From: Steromphala cineraria
Lineage: Eukaryota; Mollusca; Gastropoda; Trochida; Trochidae
DNA: 64,000 nucleotides
Direction: 5' to 3'
Assembly (NCBI GenBank): GCA_916613615.1
Contig: OU744725.1
Span: forward strand, 10,460,708 to 10,524,707
Made by a program: the position numbers and the translations under genes. Below, one piece after another: positions 45,246 through 56,058 of this stretch. The notes under the pieces are model-generated. The model had not been told where the DNA came from, did not search any database, and saw only the letters and a list, made by a program, of their open reading frames with translations. Within the stretch, counting starts at the first letter, position 1, and the number at the start of each line of letters is the position of its first letter.

Positions 45246-48200
45246 TATGTTCACACATAAATGTCACTCAGCAGTTTTCACCTGATGCGTGGCAACTTAT
45301 TCTGAGAGTACAGATAATCGATTTGATTAAGTGGGGCTTTATTTTCTCCAGCTGATCGAACTATATTTGTCACAAACTGAATATGATTTTTAAGAACTAC
45401 TCATTAAACCTATACTATAAACCTTTAGCCCAATGAAGTCCGTGATACCTACCCTAGAGAAGACGGGTCTGACAGGACTATAGGAGGGAACCCCGCGTCT
45501 AGACACCGTCACGTTCCCCTTCTGTTGGTCCTCCACAAACGTCATAATGGTCAGCAGCGTTTCCACCTCGGCGCGTTTCCTGCGCACTTCTTTCTTCCGC
45601 GCATGTTTACAACCAGGAATGTGTGCTTTTAATCCACGTGCGTAGAGATATATCTTCCTACAGGATGGCTGACCGGGACATTTCCACATGATTGGCATCT
45701 GGTCTGGGATGATAAAAGTTTGCTGCTACTGTTGTGTATGGAATCTTTAAGGGACTGAAATACGAATGTTATAACAAAAGTTGTTACCAATTGCAGAAAA
45801 TAATAATTAATCAAAGAATACGGTTATGGCACAAACCTGCTTATCTCTTAAGAAAATACATTTTTAAAAAAGTAACGTTTATTTTGGAACGTTTGAAAAA
45901 AAAAAGACTTCTGACCCTTAAGACATTTTTGCGACACACATTGTGGTGTCACTTATCACAATCCGTTGAGTTGATTTCATACATGTATCTTGCAACTTGA
46001 ATGACAAAGTTAAACCTAGGTGTACTGTGAAACATCCTTAATGATCAAAACCGGCATATTCGATCCGGTTTCGAATACTGGTGGAGGCACCAAAAGTTTG
46101 CGACCTGTGTCACATATTGTGCTGTATCCTTTGGCAAGGCACTTCCTCCAAATTGCACTCAGTTCATCCAGCTGTTAAAATCGGTATCTGAAAACAGGAT
46201 ATAAGGACCTACATGGTCGCGCTTAGCGCTAAGTGTCTGCTTTAGGTTTATGATGTAAGTAAAACAGCCCCCTTGGTCTTTAAAAGTCCAAAATCTCTCC
46301 CGCTGCTTAAATAAATTTGAAATGGCCCCTTCATGGTGACATAGTATAACGAAGGTCGTAAGCTTGTACCCACTCCATCACCTAGTTTGTCAACATCTAC
46401 GCTATGACATGCAATCAATTCAAATTTTGTGTCAACATGTACTTGGATGGTATACCTTTCGTTCATCACTCACGGAAGTCATCAATGCTTTGTAGTTTCA
46501 CGCTCAAAGTATCCACCTCTGCACAAATGGCTGCCTGAAGGAGGTACATTGCCCAAGTCTTTGCAGTTTACCGCAGCCAACGGACAGAGAAAGCTATAAA
46601 CCTTGAAGAGATTCGACATATCAGAGCGTTTGATTTGGTCCCACCTTCCTTCGGGCATCCTTATTTTGAGCGTGAAAATAGGTTTTCGTTCCATTTCAAA
46701 TGAGTTTCAAATAGTTATGCATCCAGAATCATTGATTATCGAGGATGGTTTGGTACCCGTTTCACTAATTTTCACTGCTTGCTTTTTTTAAAGAACTGAA
46801 AATGTGTCCCAACTTTACTTTTATAAATATTAGAATCTAAGTGTTCAAACATCGCCATACATCTGTGGCTGACTCTATTATGTGCAGATATGTGCGCGTC
46901 GCAGTGGTGAATGGACTGCAGTCATCTCTATGGTAAGGGGAAACACCGAATGCTCAAATTGTTCATCTTCTTTGAGAGGCATTTTAGAAGTTGGAATGAA
47001 AATAAAGAAAAAGAATAAATAGATGAAAACTTATTCGTGGTGTGCGACATTTTGACATATCTCCTCTCGAAACATCGCATACCACGAATAAAGAAGTTGT
47101 CGTCCATATATTGCTCTACCTTTTCAGATAATACTTTGGACAACTAATTTGGATTCTGTTCATATTTCCCAAGAAGTGCCCAATTGGTAACAGAGATTAT
47201 TAGTGTCTGGGTAACTTTTGTTATGTTGAAACATATGCAACCATGCAACACATACTGTACATAGGTCAGTAACTAGATATAGAAGCTGTGTAGGTATTTG
47301 CTGCAGATCAAGATAAGAGTCAGCAATCAGAATTATGTCCAACTTTCTCAGCTCTACAGGAGGTCTGGCTATTAGCGTGATTAAATCTTTCCTGATAAGG
47401 AACGTGTATATGAAGGGTTGCTTGTGTAGTGACGTAATTATACCATTGTTGTGCTACAGCGGCAATGCACTTTCACGTCCATTTGCATTCCAACCAAAAG
47501 CTGAATCCCCTAGGTTTGATCACAATTGAATATTTGAGGAAAATACGTATTATTTGGTGTTTCTTTGAAGCGTAGTAACTTGAAAATAATTTTGTGTGTT
47601 TTTTTTCATTTTACAAGTGATGATTGATTGTACAATCAAATGAAGTAATCTTATACCCCTATTTTGGCAAAAGTATCTAGAATTGATGTGACTTATATTA
47701 TATCTGGCTATCTGTTTGTTTGAATGATCAATTCACGCGTCTTGAGACACAGTTTCAGAAGTCATCCTTTTGACAATATCTCTCATTGCTACTGTCGTCA
47801 GTTTTATGTATTATATAGTTCGTCAACAATCGACATAGAAAATTATTTTTCAGAATTAAGTTAAAGGAAAATGTAATGCTTACAATTATTATAAATTATT
47901 GTTCTTGTAAAAAAATGGCATATCCGTAACACTTGATAACGAAATATTTGTTGTTTATTCTATTTAATACTTCAAACGTTACAATCTTTAAACACCACTC
48001 TATTCACTCTTGACAGAAATGGAAAACTCATAGCTATTCTTATACAGAGATATCAACTCAAATATGAAAATATGCATAACTATTAGCGGCACTCTTGAGC
48101 GTTCAAGAAAAAAGATTGATGCGATGATTCCATACAAAATCGTAGCGTCACAATCGGTTATAAATCGATTACGATCTTTGGCTCTTTTCGAGTTTTTTTG

Positions 48201-48547
48201 TGTATGAACAGATTTGTCTATGCATTTTTTTCAAATATTCATCCAGCACCAAATTCGGTTAAAAGGTAAAACTAGATTACTAAAAACACTAACTCGGTGT
48301 CTATCTAGTCAATACGGTAAGAATATCCTATTTTCAGCGAGCACTAAAATAAGTAATCTTTATGTAAAACATTATTATAAGTGCAGATATCTAAGCAGAA
48401 GAACATCCTAATATACGAAGTTTTTACCTCCATTTCAAGTTTGTTTAAGCTGTCAACTAATTTTTGAAAGTGCCTTAAAAGAAAATTCAAACTTCTACTG
48501 CACTTGTTCAAGTAACCTAGTGAGTCGTTTAGTATAAGTAGGGTCAT
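45076..48547 (-). CDS. Tentative C2HC zinc-finger gene, four exons
   Basis: Minus-strand exons whose phases join: 48547-48428 (ATG, 40 codons, phase 0, donor GTAAAA), 46534-46474 (acceptor CTCCTTCAG, phase 1, donor GTGAGT), 45703-45453 (acceptor ATCCCAG, phase 0, donor GTAGGT) and possibly 45153-45076 (acceptor TATTTCAG, TGA). Product ~169 aa: Leu-rich helices (YLNKCSRSLNFLLRHFQKLV), then CAEVDTLSVKLQSIDDF, then a C2HC-like finger (KCPGQPSC ... LKAHIPGCKH: C-x5-C-x12-H-x4-C), then a basic helix (ARKKEVRRKRAEVETLL). A further 5' UTR exon ending GAAAT before GTAAG near 48750 is possible. No known family recognised; the first three exons are better supported than the fourth. Confidence 0.5.
46060..46245 (+). 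repeat. SINE-like element
   Basis: Begins with B-box-like GGTTTCGAATACTGG, then the shared body TTTGGCAAGGCACTTCCTCC and the palindromic GTCGCGCTTAGCGCTAAG also seen at 29.6 kb. Lies within an intron of the tentative C2HC gene. Confidence 0.6.
47026..47095. repeat. Imperfect hairpin
   Basis: TTATTCGTGGTGTGCGA and TCGCATACCACGAATAA pair at 15 of 17 positions across a ~28-nt loop. No gene context was established. Confidence 0.5.
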
Positions 48548-48559
48548 TCTTTATTCTTT

Positions 48560-49150
48560 ATGAAATGTTATTTTCATAAGAAAAATACACCTCCATGTCA
48601 AATTATTATTCAGAGACTAAAAGCCAAGTTAACATTTCCTAATTTCGAGTAAAAGTTTTACTAAAAATCACTTTTGCAGCTGTTCATTATCAAAAATAAT
48701 GTTAACGATAAAGCCAATGACTGATAAGTTTTGACAAAATAACTTACATTTCACGAGGTTTCCTTCCTAGGACTATTGCAGCACGAGTATAAGTGGTTCA
48801 ACTACCCAGCGAACTTGTCCACAACGCTGGTTTTACTAACTGGTATACAGGCGTCACAATGCAGGGATTACTGCCTGGTATTGTAATGTAAGTCGTGCAA
48901 GGTATGATTTGACAGGACGTAACCGTCATAATATTCTTGTCGACAGAGAAAACCTTTCGAATATCATTATGGGAATAAAACGTTATACGTTGATGTTCAG
49001 AGAATTTTGCTCAATATTGCGTTTCATATTCACAAGTAGTAGATGTTATCAAGGATTTCTTTTCCTAAAGGCATTGTAAAAAAAAAAATTACATGGCAAA
49101 AATCGTTAGTAACTTTCTGACATCGATTCGGTTCTTCGACGTCAACTTTA
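48560..49150. other. Gene-free stretch
   Basis: A possible minus-strand 5' UTR exon ends at a GTAAGT donor near 48750; otherwise nothing recognised. Confidence 0.3.
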
Positions 49151-49164
49151 GAATCCCCAATACA

Positions 49165-49435
49165 AAGGAGTCTGCACACAAAGTTTCAGCTTTCTAGGCC
49201 TTATGCTTCTGGTGATGAAGATGAAAATAAGTTTTAAGGGTGTTGCCATTTAGGCCTTTATCAGGAGCGACAGGGCCACCAAAGCTATAACTTTTAATCT
49301 TCACTTGTCAAGGAGTCTGTACACAAAGTTTCAGCTTCCTAGGCCTTATGGTTCTTAAGAAACGTCGAAGATGCACAAACTTTACTTATGGACGGAATGA
49401 TAGATGGACGGACACCAAACACCATGCCCACGACA
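49165..49435 (-). mobile_element. Pearl/HINE-like element, family 1 copy 3, remnant
   Basis: Minus-strand text contains two decayed core units (complement of AGGCCTAGAAAGCTGAAAC near 49190 and 49340) and the head GGCATGGTGTTTGGTGTCCG with a GTCC-type tract (49388-49415). The terminal hairpin is lost, replaced by a GTGTGTGTG tract. Confidence 0.65.
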
Positions 49436-51295
49436 TGTGTGTGCGTGTGTGTGTTTGTGGGAGGGGTTTGTCATCCTGTACGAAAGTGGGGTCAAGATTT
49501 TCGATCTCCTAGCTCAAGGGGCAAGATAGGTAGCGTAAAATATTACTGCACAGGCGTACTAGTTTTTTCCAGTTCTGTTAGCATTCATAACAAACGTTTC
49601 TTTAGTCTGGTGTATGCAATTATTAGTATCTCCTATTTTTAAAATACACCCCCTCCCCCGCTTGCTATGTGCTTGCATGACATTAGTTATTGTTTAACAT
49701 TGCAAAGTTGCTTTGGCAGAGCCCGTGCAAATGCACCTTCTTGAGCAACAACCTTTGCAGATTTGTTTTCTCACCCTTCACTGATAAAGTGACGTTAGTT
49801 ATAACATGCTTCTGAATATGCTGCAAATTTTGGTCATGTTTACCTTTTAAATGTTTTTGGTGTGATTCATCCTCATTTTCTAGTTGGGGAAAACTAAGTT
49901 ATATCAACATTTGGAGCAATTAATAAAGAAATAAATGCAAAAACAAAAAAGCATTTTAATTTGAATTCTGTGAGTATTTTAATTTAGCTGAATCAAAAGT
50001 AATCTCTATGTTATCCTGACGTCACATATAGAGTCTACCCTTGTAAAAACAGATTTAAATACATTATTACTTGAGCAAGAGGTTATATAGCTGCAGCAGC
50101 TACTATCAAACTAATCCCAAAAAAGGTAAATTTACAAATTCTTGTTTCCTAAATTATATTCTTGATATTTGATCTTTTTAAGTACTCAAATATTGGGATT
50201 ATAATCTTTTAGGGATTAGGAAAGGCAAGGGGACTGAAGGGGCCATGGACCATTTTGCACATTGGATGAAAATATGGCCAATTAAAATTTTGATGTTTAC
50301 AATTGACATAACGGCAGTGGCTCCTTTAAAATTCATAAAATTTCAAAAAGAACTGAAAAAGGCCCATTGTCAAAGGTGTCGTTCCCAATCCCTGATCTTT
50401 GTTTGACAAGGCAAAAGTGAGCGCAGCTCACATACCCCTGCCTGTAGTTTGACCGCCTTTCTTTGACGAAAATGGTGAAAACTCATATGTTCTGATAAGT
50501 CCTAGGATTGTTACCATATTTTTCCATCACATGATATAAATAAAAGTACCGAGGGTACAGAAGCTCACCTTAAAATGAATGATGTGGTAATATGGTTGAA
50601 TTGTGTAATCATCTTTTATATGATAATTGATTATGGCTGCCATCATGATTTTTTTATCTTTTAAAATGCTATTCTTCTGTTGGAAACCACTAGAGTTTGA
50701 ACAAACATTAATACAAGAATGATATAATCATGATTTGTTAACAAGCAGTAGGTTTTTGTATAACATTTTTGTATATCTATGGCTAAATTGGTGACCATCT
50801 TGGACTTTTTAATCTTCAAAATGCTACTTTTATGTGGGCATCTGTATTAATTTCATTATGATATCTTGATTGGTTTAGGAGTATTCATTTAGTCACACTC
50901 TCAACTTCCAAAGAACTAAAAAAATGATGCACATAAACATTTGGAATATATCCCTCTGACACAAATCACAAATTCAGCTAGTGATAGGTCCAATTGCCAA
51001 AGTAAACTGTCCAGGTCAATGTCTCATGTAATTCTAACTGAAGATTTCTGAATATCTTAAATCTTGACCTATGTTAGTGCAATCTGATTGGTCAGAATAG
51101 GCTAGCAACATGGGGGTTTATGCTAATTACTAGATATGATGACCTATGATGACCTCTTGCACCTGCATGTAGCTTATGTAACTTATCCTCTTATGTAAGT
51201 TACTGTTATTCCATATAGTGAGTGTCCTCCCCTCATTTCAATATGCAAAACAGATACTCTTTAGAGGAGAGTTGCAGGAGAGGGGCTGGAAGGAT

Positions 51296-51420
51296 AGATG
51301 GGGGGGTTGGGGGGGTTGGGGGGGGTTGGGGGGGAGGGGGATAGAAGGAATGTGGGATAGGTTTGCAATGGAAGGACAGGAGAAAAAAGGGGAGGAGGGA
51401 AAGGGGGGATAGAAGGGGTG
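51296..51420 (+). repeat. Purine-rich G tract
   Basis: About 125 bp of G runs separated by TT or A (GGGGGGGTTGGGGGGGTTGG repeated, then GGAGGGGGA). The pattern fits G-quadruplex formation on the plus strand. It lies inside the family 2 element. Short proline- or glycine-rich open frames across it are artefacts. Confidence 0.85.
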
Positions 51421-52279
51421 GGGGTAGAAGAGAGGTTTGCAATGGAAATAATCTGGAGGTCAACTCAGTAATATGTTTATTGAAGTATCTTAACAAACAG
51501 AGAGAATTGGTGAGAAAGACTTTGTAAAAAAAGAATTGTTCAGACAGCTGTTCAATTAGTTTTGAAGATGAATATTAAATTGTATCTTTTATTAGCATGA
51601 CAAACAAAATAAAAGATAATTTGTTATTCATTAACCAAAATTTTCAATTTGGAATAAATTAATTGCATGGGAACAATGGACTAAAAAACCTAACAGTTAG
51701 TGTTGGGAGTGAACAAATTTAATCATTTTAAATGCTTTTGAAAAGGATTTGTTTGAATTGAATGATCATTATAATTATCTAGATAATCATTGTTCAGACC
51801 GTAATCAGATATAGATGATTATAAAATGTATATTTATCCCTCACTGGCTATGTTATTTGCCATTATATATGAAGTGTCAGGAATTATGTAAAACGGAAAG
51901 GATTTATTAAAACAGTCATGCTTCAGGCTGTTCGCAGATAAAGATGATTCATACAGTTTTTTGTAACAAATATAACGACATTGATTTGATTGATCAGGAA
52001 ATGTATTCTTTTCAATGAATTTCATGAAATCTAATTGAAAATTCAATATAATTGACATATTGACCATCTTGGATTCTTGATAATAAAATAAATGCGTCTT
52101 TGTCAGGAATCACTATATAAAAAAATACTCACTTTTCAGAATGATATCTTAATTGATTTAGTAGGAGTAGTACTTGGCCTGAAATCTAATTGAAAAATAA
52201 TGACTTCTATGACGACATGTTGTTCCCAGAACCCCTTCAGCATGATACAATTATCATTTATTTTTACAGGTACCGGTAT

Positions 52280-53225
52280 TTATAAAACACATGGTATTGG
52301 AACTGGAACCTGATACAAAATACCTCTATTATTAACTTATCATGTAGATAACTGAACATAAAAGCTGATTCTTGACTTGTTAATATAACTCATCGTGCAG
52401 ATTGTTGTACACAAAAGCTGATTCTTGACTTGTTTAAATTGTTATTTGTAAAAAGTATTACTATTGATAGAATACAAGTATACTTTTCATAAAGACAATT
52501 TATATACTTTCCATAAAGTCCATTATGTTCTATTAATCAATAAGGTCAGGATTACTATGCAATATACAAGCAGGCAGGGCTGCTAGCCCCAGATCCTTAA
52601 GGAGAGTGTAGCAATTTGTGTATTGGGCTTTGTGTACGTATATTTGGAGAAGCATCCTAGTGTGCTGAGCATGTAAACCTGAACTCTGGCTAAGCCCTTA
52701 TGTGTGGTATTAATAGACTTGACGGGAGAGAACATGAATTGTTGTGAAAAATATATATAATTTCACAAAATATAGTTGGCTTATGTCCTAAATTGATTTT
52801 GTGTCAAGAAGAACTGCTGTTAGATATAGAAATGGTACAAATATGAGTAAAACACAGGAACTGGAACCTGATGCAAAATAACTCTTTCCACATCAACTTA
52901 TCATGTAGATTGCTAAACACAAAACAAGTGACAAGTTTTGTGTAAGTTGTTATTCTTAGAAAGAACATATCACTGTCATGAGAATACAAGTCTAATTTCC
53001 ATAACTCTTATTGCATACACATGGCCATATAGCATAATGCTCTACCATATCAATTGGGTCAGGTTGATTATGCAACAGACTAGCAGCTGACACTATGATG
53101 CTAGCAGCCTGTATTGGGATGTGTATTAGACAGCATAGTGGACTCAACAGAAATATCTGAACTCTGGTTGACCCCTTATGTGTGGTATTTAAAGGAATAT
53201 AAGGGAGATACCATTGTTCAAAATC
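52280..53225 (+). repeat. Diverged ~560-bp tandem duplication within the family 2 element
   Basis: GGAACTGGAACCTGAT occurs at about 52298 and 52856; ACTTATCATGTAGAT at 52336 and 52897; CCTTATGTGTGGTATT at 52697 and 53174. The two copies keep order and spacing. Confidence 0.7.
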
Positions 53226-53469
53226 TAACATGATGTTTAATGTCATTGGGTTTTTGCAGCTAGTTGCCATAAATATTTTAAACAAATTAATTAATAATGT
53301 TTGTCTTTCATCTTAATGTTTTAGAAACACTTAAAATATAGAACAACTTGCATGACAATCTTAAATATTCTATATTCAAGATAAAATTATGATTAGTAAG
53401 TTCAAATTACAGAATTTATATAGTGCGAGTGATCACTTGATGAAAGCTTAAAATTTAGTAATAATGATG

Positions 53470-54572
53470 TGTTATCTGCAGCTGAAAAGTCAATATGGAT
53501 GCTATCGGGGCCATCTTTGATTCTCAAAACTGAAACGTCTACCTTTGTGGGAGGAATCACTATAGGTATAACATACTACAATATGAAAATGATATCAAGA
53601 TTGGTTTAGGAGAAATAGTCATTTTCATGAAATCTCATTGAAAATTCAATATGGCTGTCATGGCGGCCATCTTGGATTCTCAAAACTGAAACGTCTACCT
53701 TTCTGTGAGGAATCACCATGGGTATAACATAATACAATTTCAGAATGATATCTAGATTGGTTTAGAAAGAGTAGTCTTTTCATGAAATCTAATTGAAAAT
53801 TCAATATGGCTGCCATAGCGGCCATCTTGGATTCTCAAAACTGAAACGTCTACCGTTCCGAGGGGAATCACCATGGGTATAACATACTACAATTTCAGAA
53901 TGATATCTGCATTCGTTTAGGAGGAGTAGTCTTTTTCCTGAAATCTAATTGAAAATTCAATATGGCTGTCATGGCGGCCATCTTGGATTCTCAAAATTGA
54001 AACGTCTACATTTCTGTGAGGAATCACAATGGGTATAACATACTACAATTTCAGAATGATATCTGGATTCGTTTAGGAGGAGTAGTCTTTTTCCTGAAAT
54101 CTAATTGAAAATTCAATATGGCTGCCATAGCGGCCATCTTGGATTCTCAAAACTGAAATGTCTACCTTTCTGTGAGGAATCACCATGGATATAACATACT
54201 ACAATTTCAGAATGATATCTGCATTTGTTTAGGAGGAGTAGTCTTTTTCGTGAAATCTAATTGAAAATTCAATATGGCTGCCATGGCGGCCATCTTGGAT
54301 TCTCAAAACTGAAACGTCTACCTTTCTGTGAGGAATCACCATGGGTATAACATACTACAATTTCAGAATGATATCTGGATTCGTTTAGGAGGAGTAGTCT
54401 TTTTCCTGAAATCTAATTGAAAATTCGATATGGCTGCCATGGCGACCATCTTGGATTCTCAAAACTGAAACGTCTACCTTTCTGTGAGGAATCACCATGG
54501 GTATAACATACTACAATTTCAGAATGATATCTGGATTCGTTTAGGAGGAGTAGTCTTTTTCCTGAAAGTTTA
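53470..54572 (+). repeat. Seven-unit tandem array, ~155-bp period
   Basis: CCATCTTGGATTCTCAAAAC starts near 53511 (variant), 53668, 53822, 53979, 54134, 54290 and 54446. The units grow more alike toward the right end, next to the (GGAC)n tract. Confidence 0.9.
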
Positions 54573-55029
54573 CGGACGGACGGACGGACGGACGGACGGA
54601 CGGACAGACAGACGGACGACGTACGAAGCGCCATGACATAAGCTCACATTTACTTTGTAAAGGTGAGCTAAAAATAACATTAAAATTTAATTTGTCTGAA
54701 TAGGTGTGAAATGGTATAACTATGATAATAAATGTTTTTCAACAAACTCTCACCGTCCATTCAGTTCCATGTAGGTCAATTTATATTCCAATATATGTAT
54801 TCTTTGCAGTGGAATCAACATTCCAATATATGTATTCTTTGCAGTGGTAACAACATCAGTCATGTTCTATGTTCATACAGTGTCCATATGAGTATCACAA
54901 AAGGTCACAATCCCTTTCTTTTGGTTACTTTTCAAAAGATTACCTCTAAGGCAAAACAGTCACATTTACAATGTTTATACGGTATGTGTTTGTCATTAGG
55001 AAATATATTTACAAGCTTGATCCTCAACC

Positions 55030-55545
55030 TACTGTTTTCGGACTGTTTTGGTTCAAAATTTCAAAAATTATTTGAACTTTGGAATTAAAACCCTTAAAAG
55101 GCACAACAGCATCATATAGGTTACTGCCATACCAAGTTTGAAAATTCCAAGTGGTATAGTTTTTAAATTATGATACAGAAACGACACAAAGTCCGAATAT
55201 CTGACCGTTTTTGGTCAAAATTTCAAAAATTATTTGAACGTTGGAGGTGAAACCCCTAAAAGGCACAACAGCATCATATAGGCTACTGCCATACCAAATT
55301 TGAAGTTTCTAAGTGGTATAGTTTTTTAATTATGCTCCGGAAACGAGACAAAGTTCAGAAATCGGATGGTTTTTGGTCAAATTTCAAAAATTATTTGAAC
55401 CATTGAGATGAAACCCCTAAAAGGCACAACAGCATCATATAGGCTACTGCCATACCAAATTTGAAGTTTGTAAGTGGAATAGTTTTAGAGTAATGCTCCG
55501 GAAACGATTTCGGACGGACGGACGCACGGACGTAGCGGGGGTATA
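55030..55545 (+). mobile_element. Tandem-core element, family 3
   Basis: Three units of ~162 bp (AAAAGGCACAACAGCATCAT near 55096, 55257 and 55419), followed by GGACGGACGGACGCACGGAC and AGCGGGGGTATAA. The core is unrelated to families 1 and 2, but a (GGAC)n tract again closes the array. The left boundary is unclear. Confidence 0.7.
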
Positions 55546-56058
55546 AATATCTATTTCTGATTTCTGAAAAGAAATTGAATATATGAATGGGAGTTCCAAA
55601 ATCACAATCTTCAGTCTCCATATAACAATGATGTTACTATGAAAATTCCTATGCCAGTTAGTTTGGTAGACAGAGTTGTTCACGGATGCAATGCCCATAA
55701 AAAAGGGAACAATGGTTAGCGCCAAATCTACAAACATTCATACCATCAACTTCCCAATATTGAAATTTCAGCTTTGCAGTGACAGGAGTTTTGAAGAAGT
55801 AGAAACTGACGATGGACAAGAGACAATCACTAACAATGACTTCTTATGCCCTTTGGTTTTGAAAAAGTCTGAAACAATTGACAATACCATGAGGCTGTTT
55901 TGCATTTTGGCCTGATGTGAGAAGCAAGTCAACCCAATACCGTTCTTTAGTATTTGGTTTATTCTTGTTTGATCAAGTATTCATCTATTCTGTTTCTCTA
56001 CAAACTTCTCATGCACACACATTATTTCAAAAGTTCTTTCTTCAAACATTCAGCCTTC

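Larger units (their letters stand above)
50410..54672. mobile_element. 4.25-kb tandem-core element, family 2
   Basis: The left end has hairpin GTGAGC-GCA-GCTCAC (50417-50431). The right end has a 13-bp stem hairpin AGCTCACATTTAC / GTAAAGGTGAGCT (54641-54669) next to CATGACATAAGCT and a (GGAC)n tract (about 54573-54605). Read in reverse, the right end matches the head of family 1 (hairpin, CTTATG-x-CATGG, GTCC tract, GTAAACTTT). Recognisable but decayed core copies (CCATCTTGGATTCT) already occur at about 50640, 50795 and 52065, and seven well-kept units lie at the right. No protein is encoded. Confidence 0.75.

Noticed and set aside
46482..46694. Minus-strand 70-codon frame
   Set aside because: It ends in a stop inside a better-supported 61-nt exon read in another frame (46534-46474).
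51233..51496. Proline-rich minus-strand and glycine-rich plus-strand frames
   Set aside because: Both are translations of a G-rich tract.
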